Below are positions 42,279 to 53,819 of a DNA stretch of 64,000 nt, one piece after another. Numbering within the stretch: position 1 is the stretch's first letter; every line of letters begins with the position of its first letter. The DNA comes from Bosea sp. Tri-49. GTDB taxonomy: Bacteria > Pseudomonadota > Alphaproteobacteria > Rhizobiales > Beijerinckiaceae. Both the position numbers and the translations under genes were made by a program. The stretch is from contig NZ_CP017946.1 in NCBI RefSeq assembly GCF_003952665.1, forward strand, positions 3,224,001 through 3,288,000, given 5' to 3'. The notes beneath the pieces were generated by a model, which made no database searches, was not told the DNA's origin, and saw only the letters and a program-made list of their open reading frames with translations.

Positions 42279-43349
42279 ATGAGACCAGGTCAGAACCGGC
42301 GCATGCGCGGCCGTAGCAACAATAATAACAATAACAACAGCAACAACGGCAATCGTAAGTCACCCAACCCGCTGCAGCGCAGCTACGAGTCGAACGGCCC
42401 GGACGTCAAGGTCAGGGGCACGGCGCAGAATGTGGCGGAGAAGTATCTCCAGCTCGCTCGCGATGCGCAATCCTCCGGCGATCCGGTTGCGGCTGAGAAC
42501 TATTTCCAGCACGCCGAACACTATTATCGCATCCTGCTCGCTGCTCAGGAGCAGATGACGCAGCAGTTCGGCCACAGCTTCCAGCCGAACCGCGCCTTCG
42601 TCGAAGATGCGGATGATGGCGAGGAAGAGGGCGAGGAAGACGTCAACTTCCAGGGCGGCCAGCAGCAGGGCGAGCGCCAGCACAACGGCAATGGCGTGAA
42701 CGGCCATGGTGGCCAACGCCAGGATGGCGAAGACGGCGAAGGCGGCCAGAACAACGGCCAACGCTTCGACCGTCCCAATAATAATAACCGCCCTGAGCGC
42801 AATTTCGACCGGAACGGCCAGCGCCGCTTCGACCGGAACGACCGCCAGGATCGTGGCGACCGTCCGGACCGCGGCGACCGCCAGGACCGCGGCGAGCGTC
42901 GCTTCGATCGCCCCGAAGGCCAGAACGGATCCTACGCTCCGCGCCCCGAGGCTCAGCCCGGTGCCGAGCAGCCGGACATCGCGCCGGTCCAGCCGCCGAT
43001 TGAGCAGCGTCGCTTCGAGCGGCCGGAGCGCCAGGACCGCCCGCCGCGTGGCGAGCGCCCTTCGCGCCGTGACCGTGACGAGACCCGCGCCAGCAATACC
43101 AACGAGGAGCAGGATGTCGCCGCGGCGCTTCCGGCCTTCCTGACCACGCCGACCCGCGTGCCGATCGCAATCGCGGAGGAGCCCGAGGCTCCCGTCGTCG
43201 CGTCACCGGCAGCAGCCGCTCCGGCGGAAGCAGTGGAGGGCGCGCCTGAGGCTGGCGAGAAGCCCAAGCGCCGGGCACCTCGGCGTCGTTCGCCGCGCGA
43301 GGTGATGGACGCGCTCGGCGGCGATGGTGGCGAGCCCCCGGCCGAGTGA
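42279..43349 (+). CDS. DUF4167 domain protein, Asn- and Arg-rich
   Basis: A 356-residue protein. The first 25 residues contain RMRGRSNNNNNNNSNNGNRK; then comes the conserved DUF4167 block (QRSYESNGPDVKVRGTAQNV, then AEKYLQLARDAQSSGDPVAA). The rest is low complexity: an acidic Gly/Gln/Asn stretch, then Arg/Asp repeats such as DRQDRGDRPDRGDRQDRGER, then Pro/Ala. DUF4167 is typical of alphaproteobacteria and has no settled function. The Arg-Gly and Arg-Asp repeats suggest RNA binding (inference). ATG 42279 is chosen because the upstream extension begins with TTG and lacks conservation features. Confidence 0.85.
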   Translation: MRPGQNRRMRGRSNNNNNNNSNNGNRKSPNPLQRSYESNGPDVKVRGTAQNVAEKYLQLARDAQSSGDPVAAENYFQHAEHYYRILLAAQEQMTQQFGHSFQPNRAFVEDADDGEEEGEEDVNFQGGQQQGERQHNGNGVNGHGGQRQDGEDGEGGQNNGQRFDRPNNNNRPERNFDRNGQRRFDRNDRQDRGDRPDRGDRQDRGERRFDRPEGQNGSYAPRPEAQPGAEQPDIAPVQPPIEQRRFERPERQDRPPRGERPSRRDRDETRASNTNEEQDVAAALPAFLTTPTRVPIAIAEEPEAPVVASPAAAAPAEAVEGAPEAGEKPKRRAPRRRSPREVMDALGGDGGEPPAE

Positions 43350-43377
43350 TCCCGCCAGGGACATCATGATCGTTCAG

Positions 43378-43406
43378 AGAGGGCCCGAAAGGGCCCTCTT
43401 TCTTTT
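43378..43406 (+). terminator. Rho-independent terminator after the DUF4167 gene
   Basis: Stem AGAGGGCCC, loop GAAA, then GGGCCCTCT and a run of T with one C (TTCTTTT). This is a near-perfect intrinsic terminator 28 bp after the stop codon. It lies at the convergent junction with the MOSC gene. Confidence 0.9.
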
Positions 43407-44194
43407 CAGGCGACGCCGAGCGCCACCGGCTCGCTGGCCTCGACCAGGGTCAATCGCTCGCCCTCGGCCAGCACGCCGCCGGCAATGATCCGGCAGTAGA
43501 TGCCGCAATCGACATGGCCATATCCCTTCATCAGCGCCTTCGGGATCTGCAGGTCGCGCGCCCCTGTCACCGGGTCGACATTGGTGGCGGCGCAGCGCTC
43601 GATCCGCTTGATCACCGACAACCGCAGGCCTGACGGCGCAGTGAGCTCGCGCCCCACCAGATCGAGCTCGGTCCAGGCCGGCAGATCCTCGACCATGACG
43701 TTGCCGCGGAAGCGCAGCGGATCGACCGGCACGCCGAGCCGGCCTTCCAGATCGGCGACGCTGGCGAGGTTGATGATCGAGACGAAGCCCGAGCGCGAAT
43801 CGGTGAAACGGTAGCCTTCCGGCGCCATGAGCAGGCGCGGCTCGCCGCGCAGTTCATCCGGCATGAAGGTCTTGAAGAAGCTGCCGAGCCGCTCCTGCCC
43901 CTCTGGCGCGCCGGTCGCGATCCTTGTCTCCGCACCGTCATGGCCGATGACGAGGTCGCCACTGCCATCGTCATAGCGGGTGTGCAGGCGCGCCAGCGAT
44001 TCATTGCGCATCAGCATCAGGTATTTGATCTTCGGCTGATGCACCGGCTCGGCCGGATCGAAGCCGGACGGGCCATTCTCGATGGCGAAAAGCCGGTCGC
44101 CAGGGAAATAGCCATCGGTCGGCAACTCGGCCCGGCTCAGACGTTCGGGCGACAATCCCTTGACCGGGTAGCGATACAGCGAAGCGACACGCAT
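43406..44194 (-). CDS. MOSC domain-containing protein
   Basis: A 262-residue protein with the MOSC N-terminal beta-barrel (RVASLYRYPVKGLSPERLSR, with DGYFPGDRLFAIE) followed by the MOSC domain (FRGNVMVEDLPAWTE, IKRIERCAATNVDPVTGARD with the conserved Cys). MOSC proteins bind molybdenum-sulfur cofactors; the Cys in ERCAATNVDP is the usual site. Its substrate is unknown; YcbX-like reductases of hydroxylamines are relatives. ATG 44194 has GGAAGGG before it; the 17-residue longer form lacks a ribosome site. Confidence 0.88.
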   Translation of the reverse strand: MRVASLYRYPVKGLSPERLSRAELPTDGYFPGDRLFAIENGPSGFDPAEPVHQPKIKYLMLMRNESLARLHTRYDDGSGDLVIGHDGAETRIATGAPEGQERLGSFFKTFMPDELRGEPRLLMAPEGYRFTDSRSGFVSIINLASVADLEGRLGVPVDPLRFRGNVMVEDLPAWTELDLVGRELTAPSGLRLSVIKRIERCAATNVDPVTGARDLQIPKALMKGYGHVDCGIYCRIIAGGVLAEGERLTLVEASEPVALGVA

Positions 44195-44296
44195 AGGCTC
44201 TGCCCTTCCGATTGCGGCGGCGGAAAATGCCATGCCGATCACCACGACGCCACCACCACAGCCATCACGGTCGATGAAAGGATTGCATCGATCCGA

Positions 44297-44626
44297 TCAA
44301 TGCGGCTGCTCTGCGCCCTCTTCCGCTTCCTCCTCGGCAATCGAGCGCTGGCAGCCCCAGCTCGTGAGCACATCGTCGATCGCGTCGACGACGAAGAAGC
44401 GCGCTGCATCGCGCTCATAGCCCTCGGCGAGCAGATGATCGTAGTCGGTATGGCTGTGCCGGACATGGCTGCCGAGCGCGAGCCAGAGCGCGGTCGATGG
44501 CGGCAGCGACTTCATCTGAGCCCGGCCGGCGAGCGCCAGAACCGCCTCGGCATCGAGCAATGGAATGCCTGGTGCAAGCGCCCGCAGCGCCTTGCGAATC
44601 GCCTGTTGTCGCTTGGTGCCGACCAT
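44297..44626 (-). CDS. DUF2293 domain protein
   Basis: About 109 residues, mostly one DUF2293 domain: AIRKALRALAPGIPLLDAEA, SLPPSTALWLALGSHVRHSH, TDYDHLLAEGYERDAARFFV. The domain is common in Rhizobiales and of unknown function. The start is uncertain: ATG 44626 gives the compact protein, but the frame is open to an ATG at 44815 that would overlap clpB's start. No strong ribosome site is visible for either. Confidence 0.78.
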   Translation of the reverse strand: MVGTKRQQAIRKALRALAPGIPLLDAEAVLALAGRAQMKSLPPSTALWLALGSHVRHSHTDYDHLLAEGYERDAARFFVVDAIDDVLTSWGCQRSIAEEEAEEGAEQPH

Positions 44627-44807
44627 GGCTGCAGGCTGGGCGAGACCGACGGTTAAGGTCAATGCGAAAGCAGCGCCCTCCCCCTTCCGTTGCGCGAAAG
44701 CAACACTATCTTCTGGAGCGAAGGGCTGCCCATCAGGGGGCCCTATCCCTTTGAAAGGCAGCCGGCTCCGCCGCTTCGGGGCGTGACCGGCGGGCGGAGG
44801 TAACTGA

Positions 44808-47429
<2,622 letters not shown>

Positions 47430-47451
47430 GCGTCTCTAGCTTCAAGATGAA

Positions 47452-47477
47452 GGGCGCCGTGCAAGCGGCGCCCTTTT
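47452..47477 (+). terminator. Rho-independent terminator after clpB
   Basis: Stem GGGCGCCG, loop TGCAAG, then CGGCGCCC and TTTT, 20-odd bases past the clpB stop codon. Confidence 0.9.
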
Positions 47478-47510
47478 CACTCTCTAGCAGGCGATGACAA
47501 ACGGGACCGG

Positions 47511-47667
47511 CGCGGGGAACCCCTCTCCTGTAAGGAGAGGGGCAGGGGTGAGGTGTGCGGGAGGGAGAGCATTAGCCTGAACCCGACCACGCCGCGAGCG
47601 CTCGCGGCACTGGTCCAACGGCCTACACCTCACCCTACCCTCTCCTTACAGGAGAGGGTTCCCCGCG
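47511..47667. repeat. Large palindromic element, family D
   Basis: Arms of about 45 bp start GCGGGGAACCCC, contain CTCCTGTAAGGAGAGG and run to GGGTGAGGTGT. The right arm is the same sequence reversed and complemented with only a few changes (ACACCTCACCC through TTCCCCGCG). The centre contains AGCCTGAACCCG, AGCGCTCG and ACTGGTCC. It is a 157-bp near-perfect inverted repeat between clpB and the convergent peptidase gene; a MITE or REP-type element is likely. Confidence 0.85.
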
Positions 47668-47720
47668 CTTTGATCGTCACCGCCGGCCACCGGACAGTGA
47701 TGCGAGCATGACGACCCGCC

Positions 47721-48929
47721 TCAATCCATCCTGGCCGCGGTTCGCATCACCGCCAGCGCCAGCGTCTGCGCGGCGGGCACGATGCTCTCGACCTCCAGGA
47801 ACTCGTCGGGCGTATGGGCCATGCCACCGACCGGGCCGACGCTGCACAGGGTCGGGCAGCCCTGGGCCGCGGTAAAGCCGGAGTCGGCGCAGCCGCCGGT
47901 GTATTCCGCCGTCACCGCGATGCCGAGGCCGGCCGCCGCCTCGCGATAGGTGTCGTAGAGCAGCAGTGAATCCGGCGTCTGCTCCAACGGGTAGAACTCG
48001 CCCTTGATGATCAGCTTGGCCGAGGTGCCCTCGACCACCGGCGTCTCGACGATTTCGCGGATCGCCTCGACGAGTTCCTCGCGCTGCGTCGGCGTCTTGT
48101 AGCGCAGGTCGATCTCGCACCAGGCCGATGGCGCCACCGTGTTGACGGTCTGGCCGCCGCCGATCAGCCCGACATTGACGGTTACGCCGGCTGCAAGGTC
48201 GGTCAGCCCCTGCAAACTCGGGATCTTGTGGCCGAGATCGACGATGGCCGAAACGCCCTTCTCGTAGTTCGCGCCGGAATGGGCCGCCTTGCCGACGAAC
48301 TCGGCGCGCATGAAGACGCCGCCCTTGCGGCCTGACGTGATCGACTGCTTATGATCACGGCCGTAATCCGTACCCGTCGGCAGGCGGCTCGGCTCGGCAT
48401 TGAAGACGCAGCGCGACTCGCGCGCCGCGGCCTCGATCACCGGACGCGAGGACGGCGAGGCGATCTCCTCGTCGCTGGTGGTCAGCATCATCAGCGGCGC
48501 CTTCAGACCGCCATTGGCCGCGAAGGCAGCGGCGACAAAAGCCTCGATCACGAGCCCGGCCTTCATGTCGGCGACACCCGGCCCATAAGCGCGCCCACCC
48601 TGGATGGTGAAGGGTCGGCGCGTCGGCTCGCCCTCCGGGAAAACGGTATCGCGATGGCCGAGCAGCAGGACCGGCCGCTGGTCGTTCGCGGTCGGGTTGG
48701 GCAGGCGCGCCTTGACGGCATCGCCATAGCGAGCGTCCGGCACGATCTCGACCGAAAGCCCGTTCGCTTCGTGGAAACGGGCCAGCACCTGCCCGGCCCG
48801 GTCGACGCCCGCCTTGTCGTAGGAGCCTGAATCGGTGTCGACCATCTCGCGCAGCAGATCGATCATCCCCTGCTTGCGCTCGCCGAGCCAGGCGAGGATG
48901 CGGGCTTCTTCCTGTGTCGTATCGGTCAT
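47721..48929 (-). CDS. M20 family metallopeptidase (glutamate carboxypeptidase-like)
   Basis: A 402-residue zinc hydrolase of the M20A family. Metal-ligand motifs are visible: LLLGHRDTVFPEGEP (His, then Asp), YGPGVADMKAGLVIE (Asp) and TTSDEEIAS (catalytic Glu and metal Glu), with the dimerisation domain in between and AEYTGGCADSGFTAAQGCPT near the end. Carboxypeptidase G2-type enzymes are the nearest match; the exact substrate is open. The ATG at 48929 is better than the longer frame. No signal peptide is seen, so a cytosolic role is likely. Confidence 0.92.
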   Translation of the reverse strand: MTDTTQEEARILAWLGERKQGMIDLLREMVDTDSGSYDKAGVDRAGQVLARFHEANGLSVEIVPDARYGDAVKARLPNPTANDQRPVLLLGHRDTVFPEGEPTRRPFTIQGGRAYGPGVADMKAGLVIEAFVAAAFAANGGLKAPLMMLTTSDEEIASPSSRPVIEAAARESRCVFNAEPSRLPTGTDYGRDHKQSITSGRKGGVFMRAEFVGKAAHSGANYEKGVSAIVDLGHKIPSLQGLTDLAAGVTVNVGLIGGGQTVNTVAPSAWCEIDLRYKTPTQREELVEAIREIVETPVVEGTSAKLIIKGEFYPLEQTPDSLLLYDTYREAAAGLGIAVTAEYTGGCADSGFTAAQGCPTLCSVGPVGGMAHTPDEFLEVESIVPAAQTLALAVMRTAARMD

Positions 48930-49139
48930 GATCGCGCTTCCGGCTGGTAGGACTGCCGCGAGCTTAGCCAAGCCCTTCCGGCGCCGATAGGACGAGCACG
49001 CAAACCCGGCAGACCTCGGGCGCGGCCGCGTATGCGAGGCCGGTTAAGCGAAAATTCAGCGTAATAAGACAGACTATCCGAGGGGAAGAGGCTTGCCAGC
49101 AGCCATCTCCGGATCGCGCGCTCACAGGCCATCGCCCGC

Positions 49140-50606
49140 ATGCACACGGATTCCGCCGAAATCTATCTGACGCAGCTGCGTCTGCGCGTCGGCGGAGCCT
49201 TGATCCTGCTGCTCTGGCTTTTCGTGCCGGCGACGATGCTGGCCTCGTTCGCAACCGGCGGCGTCGAGCCGTTGCCGCCTTTGCTGCTCGCGATCGGGCT
49301 GGCAGCGCTCGCGACCCTGGCATGGCGGCGCGACCCGACCGGCGTGTCGACGCAGATCATCCTGTCGCTGAGCGCAACCATCAGTGCTCTCGCCTTCACC
49401 TATGCGCTCAAGGGCTCGGGCTGGCAGGAGGCGAGCGATGCGGTGCTGCTGATCATCCTGACGCTCTCTGCCGGCTGGTGCGCCTGGCAGCCGCTCGTCG
49501 CCACCACCATCCTGGCACTCGGCCATGCCCCTCTGCTCCGAACGCTCCTGTCCGGTGCCAATCTCTCGCTGCGCGACGAGGCATTGTTCCTCGCCTGCAT
49601 CGTCGTCCAATTGGGCTTGCTGCTCTGGATCACGCGGCAGCAGGCCCGCACGCTGGCGGCGGCAGGCGACATGGCCTCACAGGCGCGCGACGACGCCACA
49701 GCCCAGGCCGAGGAACTGCATCAGGCACAATTGCGCGACATGGAGCGCGAGGCGGCTCGCCGCAAGGCGACGCAGGACATCGTCGCCGGCTTCAACACGC
49801 AGTTCCTCGCCACGCTCGACACGGTGCTGGAGAACATCCGCGACCTGAAGGAGCGCGCCGCCTCCCTGAACGAGATCGCCAACATCGCCAATGGCGAGGT
49901 CACAGCCGTGGCCTCGACCTCGGAGGAATCCTCGCGCAACGTCTCGGAGGTCGCCACCGCGACGGAGCAACTCTCGACCGCCATCACGGCGATCGACCGT
50001 CAGCTCGCCACCACCCAGGCGCTGGTCGCCGACATGAACGGCAGTGCGCAGGCGACCGCCGGTTCGGTCAATCTGCTCGATCAGGCGGTCCAGCGCATCG
50101 ACGGCATCGTCGCCCTGATCCGTGGCATCGCCGGACAGACCAATCTCCTGGCGCTCAACGCGACGATCGAGGCCGCCCGCGCCGGGGATGCCGGCAAGGG
50201 CTTCGCCGTCGTCGCCGGCGAGGTGAAGAGCCTGTCGCAACAGACCGCGATCGCGACGCAGGACATTGCCGGGCAGATCGGCGAAATCAAGCAGGCCACG
50301 GCCGGTGTGGTCGAGACCATCGCCAGGCTGACCGCCGGCATGGCCGACATGGATGAGCGGACGCTCTCGATCGCGGGCGCGCTGGAAGAGCAGGGGCAGA
50401 TGACGCATGTCATCAGCCGCAGCATCGCCGAGGTCGCGACCGGCACCGAATATCTGGCGCAGACCACCAACAATATCCGCGGCTCGGCGAACCAGACCCA
50501 TGAGGTCGCGACCGCAGTGCTCGCCTCGACCACGGCGCTGGAAGGCAAGGCCGAGGAACTCGAGACGGCAGTGCACCAATTCCTGCAGCGCGTCTCGGCC
50601 GCCTGA
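49140..50606 (+). CDS. Methyl-accepting chemotaxis protein, membrane type without periplasmic domain
   Basis: A 488-residue chemoreceptor. The first 170 residues are about five or six closely spaced hydrophobic helices ([32 protein letters not shown]) with no sizeable periplasmic domain, so sensing may be via the membrane. A coiled coil (about 180-250) replaces HAMP. The signalling hairpin [20 protein letters not shown], then [15 protein letters not shown], is classic and would contact CheA and CheW. No Cys-His or ligand motif was seen, so the attractant is unknown. Confidence 0.93.
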   Translation: MHTDSAEIYLTQLRLRVGGALILLLWLFVPATMLASFATGGVEPLPPLLLAIGLAALATLAWRRDPTGVSTQIILSLSATISALAFTYALKGSGWQEASDAVLLIILTLSAGWCAWQPLVATTILALGHAPLLRTLLSGANLSLRDEALFLACIVVQLGLLLWITRQQARTLAAAGDMASQARDDATAQAEELHQAQLRDMEREAARRKATQDIVAGFNTQFLATLDTVLENIRDLKERAASLNEIANIANGEVTAVASTSEESSRNVSEVATATEQLSTAITAIDRQLATTQALVADMNGSAQATAGSVNLLDQAVQRIDGIVALIRGIAGQTNLLALNATIEAARAGDAGKGFAVVAGEVKSLSQQTAIATQDIAGQIGEIKQATAGVVETIARLTAGMADMDERTLSIAGALEEQGQMTHVISRSIAEVATGTEYLAQTTNNIRGSANQTHEVATAVLASTTALEGKAEELETAVHQFLQRVSAA

Positions 50607-50640
50607 GGCGGTATCCCGCCAATCCGCCTAGGCGCGATGC

Positions 50641-51831
50641 CTAGGCAGCCACCTCGCGCGCATGTGCGCCGAGATAGGCGATGGCAGCCGCAACACCGCC
50701 ACTGCCATGTGGGATGCCCTTCGCCTGCAGCGCCATCTCGACCGCGCTCAGGCTGCCCAGCACCATCGGCGCGTTGACATGACCCATATGGGCGATACGA
50801 AAGGCCCTGCCGGAGAGATCACCGATAGCGATGCCGAGCGTCACACCGCAGACCTGCCGTGCATAGTCGGTGATCGCAGCCGGGTCGCCATCGACGAGGA
50901 TCGTGGTGACCGAGAGGGCGCGCTGCGATGGTTCGACGACATTGTAGCTCAGCACCTGGCCTTCAGCCCATTTCGACATGGCGGCATGGGTCGCCGAGGC
51001 CAACAGGGCGTGACGCTCCCAGACGGCGTCGAGGCTCTCAGTGAGGATCATGTCGAGGGCGGCACGCAGGCCGAACATCAGGTGCTCGGGCGGCGTGCCG
51101 CAATGCTTCATGTAGAGCAGCGGGTTCAGGCGCGCGGTCCAGTCCCAATAGGGCGTACGCATCGTCGCGCGCTGATGCGCATGCAGCGCCTTCCCGTTCG
51201 CGGCGACGAAGGCGAGGCCGGGCGGCGTCATCAGGCCCTTCTGCGAGGCCGACATCGCGACATCGACGCCCCAGGCGTCCATCTCGAACGGCATGCAGCC
51301 GATCGAGGCGACGCCGTCGACCATGTAGAGCGCCGGATGGCCGGCCGCATCGATGGCGCGGCGGATCGCCGGGATATCGTTGACCACGCCCGAGGCGGTG
51401 TCGATCTGGACGGTCAGGACTGCCTTGATCTCATGGCCCGTGTCCTGGCGCAGGCGCTCCTCGACGGCAGCCGGATCGACCGCCGCGCGCCAGGAACCGG
51501 CGAGCACCTCGACCTCGGCGCCCATGAACCTTGCCGTCTCGCCCCAGCCGACCGCGAAGCGGCCGCTCGCGAGCACCAGGATCTTGTCGCCGCGCGCGAG
51601 GACATTGGTGAGCGCCGCCTCCCAGCCGCCATGGCCGTTGGCGGCATAGAGGAAGGTCTCGCCGGTCGTACGGAAGATCGCCTTGAGATCGTCGAGCAGG
51701 CTTTCGGTCAAGTCGACGATCGTCGTCGAGGAAAGCTCCTCGGCAGGCCGGATCATCGCCTGCAGCACACGATCGGGAACATTGGTCGGACCCGGCATCG
51801 CGAGCAGGGCCCGGCCATTGGCGACACTCAT
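50641..51831 (-). CDS. Class V aminotransferase (alanine/serine-glyoxylate type)
   Basis: A 396-residue PLP enzyme of the fold-type I class V family. Motifs: AMPGPTNVPDRVLQAM, YAANGHGGWEAALTN, YMVDGVASIGCMPFEMDAWG with the PLP Asp, and MSASQKGLMTPPGL with the PLP Lys. Alanine-glyoxylate or serine-glyoxylate transaminases are closest; pyridoxamine-pyruvate or 2-aminoadipate activity cannot be excluded. A ribosome site AGGAG precedes ATG 51831. It is not in the same operon as the downstream catabolic cluster but is a possible donor for it. Confidence 0.9.
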   Translation of the reverse strand: MSVANGRALLAMPGPTNVPDRVLQAMIRPAEELSSTTIVDLTESLLDDLKAIFRTTGETFLYAANGHGGWEAALTNVLARGDKILVLASGRFAVGWGETARFMGAEVEVLAGSWRAAVDPAAVEERLRQDTGHEIKAVLTVQIDTASGVVNDIPAIRRAIDAAGHPALYMVDGVASIGCMPFEMDAWGVDVAMSASQKGLMTPPGLAFVAANGKALHAHQRATMRTPYWDWTARLNPLLYMKHCGTPPEHLMFGLRAALDMILTESLDAVWERHALLASATHAAMSKWAEGQVLSYNVVEPSQRALSVTTILVDGDPAAITDYARQVCGVTLGIAIGDLSGRAFRIAHMGHVNAPMVLGSLSAVEMALQAKGIPHGSGGVAAAIAYLGAHAREVAA

Positions 51832-51945
51832 GGAAAGCTCCTGCCTTGCGCTGCGACGTGACCAGCCCCGCCGCAACCGGCTGGCGCTATGCACAATCCT
51901 TGCTGATGGTGCAAACCGGCGCCGCGATACAGCGGCACCGCTCGA

Positions 51946-52578
51946 TCAACGACGGGCTTCGGCCGCCATGCGCACGGCAAACCCCGCAAGCATCGTGGCC
52001 ATCAGCCAGCGCTGCACCAGTGCCCAGAACGGGCGCGTGCGCAGGAAGATGGCGATGCCACCCGCAGCAAAGGTGATCAGCGTGTTGACGCTGACGCTGA
52101 CGATGATCTGGATGAAGCCGAGGATGATCGACTGCGCCAGCACGCTGCCGGCGGCGGGGTCGATGAACTGCGGCAGCAGCGCGAGGTAAAACATCGCGAT
52201 CTTCGGGTTGAGCAGGCTGGTGAGGAAGCCCATCGCGAACAGCTTGCGCGGCCCGTCATGCTTGAGCTCGCGAACATGGAAGGGCGAGCTCGCACCCGGC
52301 CGAACCGCCTGCCAGGCGAGCCAAAGCAGATAGGCGGCGCCGGCGAGCCGCAGCGCGTCATAGGCGAAAGGGACAGCGAAAAGCAGGGCAGTGATGCCGA
52401 AGGCGGCGCAGACGACATAGAAGACGAAGCCGAGCGCGATGCCGCCGAGCGAGATCAAGCCAGAGGCCGGCCCCTGCGAGATCGAACGCGAGATCAGGTA
52501 GATCATGTTCGGCCCGGGCGTCAGCACCATGCCGAACGCGAGCAGGATGAAGGCGATCAGATTGGTCGTGTCGATCAT
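51946..52578 (-). CDS. LysE/RhtB family amino-acid exporter
   Basis: A 210-residue membrane protein with five or six helices and the family motif FGMVLTPGPNMIYLISRSI near the N-terminus and GFLTSLLNPKIAMFYLALLPQF in the middle. RhtB-type carriers export lysine, homoserine, threonine or leucine. It sits near amino-acid catabolic genes, where it may vent excess amino acid. The longer frame upstream is a shadow; ATG 52578 starts the first helix. Confidence 0.92.
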   Translation of the reverse strand: MIDTTNLIAFILLAFGMVLTPGPNMIYLISRSISQGPASGLISLGGIALGFVFYVVCAAFGITALLFAVPFAYDALRLAGAAYLLWLAWQAVRPGASSPFHVRELKHDGPRKLFAMGFLTSLLNPKIAMFYLALLPQFIDPAAGSVLAQSIILGFIQIIVSVSVNTLITFAAGGIAIFLRTRPFWALVQRWLMATMLAGFAVRMAAEARR

Positions 52579-52759
52579 GGCGCGCTCCGGCGTCGAGGTG
52601 CGCGACCATGGCATTGCCGGCGAAACGACCGCAAGACGCAGCTCATGCAGCCGCCGCATCGCCGCCATCCCAAGCCCGGCGGGTCCTAACAGGAGCTGGC
52701 GGGAACGAGTCGCCGTCTCCCGGGTTTGATGATGCACGGTCTCCGGGGGGAGTTGCATC

Positions 52760-53293
52760 ATGACCTTGTTCAGTCGCCTGCTTTATTCCGCCATCGCCGG
52801 CGTCTTGCTGCTCGCCGCGGTCCTGCTGATGGCGGTCGCGGTCGCGCGCACCTTCACCGGCTTCCGGACCGGGGAAGGAGCGCTCGACACCATGCTCGAC
52901 GGCATCGGCCTGGTGATCATCGCGGTCGCCGTCGCCGATGTCGGCAAGTTCCTGTTCGAAGAAGAGGTCATCGCCGATCGCGAACTGCGCCACCCGGCCG
53001 AGGCACGGGGGTCGCTGACCAAGTTCATGACGATCATCATCGTCGCGCTCAGCCTGGAATCGCTGGTGCTGATCACCAAGGCGGCGCGCGACAAGCCGGC
53101 CGATATCCTGTTCCCGTCCCTGCTGATGCTGGTCGCGGTCGCGGCGCTGGTTGGCCTCGGCCTGTTCCAGAAGCTGAGCCAGCATGCGACGGCGGCGATC
53201 CCCGATAATGTCGACGACAACAAGGACGAGGTATCGGAAGAGGCGCCGAAGCCGCCGACGACCGCGCGGCGCAAGCCGAAAACGGCCGGCTAG
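52760..53293 (+). CDS. Hypothetical small membrane protein
   Basis: A 177-residue protein with four hydrophobic segments (YSAIAGVLLLAAVLLMAVAV, GLVIIAVAVADVGKFLF, FMTIIIVALSLESLVLI, LLMLVAVAALVGLGLFQ) and a charged C-terminal tail ending RRKPKTAG. The ribosome site GGGGGGAG precedes ATG 52760. I do not recognise the family; homologues are probably uncharacterised. It is convergent with the DinB-like gene. Confidence 0.8.
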   Translation: MTLFSRLLYSAIAGVLLLAAVLLMAVAVARTFTGFRTGEGALDTMLDGIGLVIIAVAVADVGKFLFEEEVIADRELRHPAEARGSLTKFMTIIIVALSLESLVLITKAARDKPADILFPSLLMLVAVAALVGLGLFQKLSQHATAAIPDNVDDNKDEVSEEAPKPPTTARRKPKTAG

Positions 53294-53299
53294 GGCCGC

Positions 53300-53806
53300 T
53301 CAGCTGCCGAGGTCCACCAGCATCAGGTCGGTGTCACCGGGCTTGACGCCGGCCGCCGTCAGCATGGCGTGGACCTGGCCACGGTGATGGGTCTGGTGGT
53401 TGAAGAAGTGCATGACCAGCTGGGCCTTGGGTTTGGTCAGCTCGCGGCGGGAGATGCCGGAGACCCAGGTCAGATCGCCGCCGAGCCATTCCGGCGTGAG
53501 CCCGGCGGCCCAATCGCCGATCAGTGCATCGGTCGCCTGCCGCTCGGCGACGAGCTCCTCCCAGGCCTCGATCATCCGGGAGGATTCACTGCCGGGGACG
53601 GACGGCTTCGGCGTGCCGGCAAAGCGCGAGAGCCACATCCTGTCAGCCCAAAGCAGATGGCAGAACGTGCCGTGGATCGAGCCGAAGAAGGCACCGCGAT
53701 CCTGCCGGCGCGCCTCATCGCTCAAGCTCGCGGCCGCGCCGTAGAGATTCTCGTTCTGCCAGGCGTTGTAGCGCGCCATGACGGAGACATAGGCTGGATC
53801 GATCAT
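53300..53806 (-). CDS. DinB-like metal-binding protein
   Basis: A 168-residue protein of the DinB/DfsB four-helix fold. Putative metal ligands are His in GTFCHLLWAD and the HFFNHQTHHRGQ pair near residue 140, and MARYNAWQNENLYG opens the fold. Such enzymes bind Zn or Fe and use small thiols in some families; a specific role is not known. ATG 53806 has GAGGAG upstream; the longer start is not supported. It lies 13 bp from the FAD oxidase gene and may share its transcript. Confidence 0.9.
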   Translation of the reverse strand: MIDPAYVSVMARYNAWQNENLYGAAASLSDEARRQDRGAFFGSIHGTFCHLLWADRMWLSRFAGTPKPSVPGSESSRMIEAWEELVAERQATDALIGDWAAGLTPEWLGGDLTWVSGISRRELTKPKAQLVMHFFNHQTHHRGQVHAMLTAAGVKPGDTDLMLVDLGS

Positions 53807-53819
53807 CGGGACGCGCTCC

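Noticed and set aside
44640..44807. RpoH heat-shock promoter for clpB
   Set aside because: A partial match around CTATCT with an upstream CTTCCG was seen, but it departs too far from the alphaproteobacterial consensus to report as a feature.
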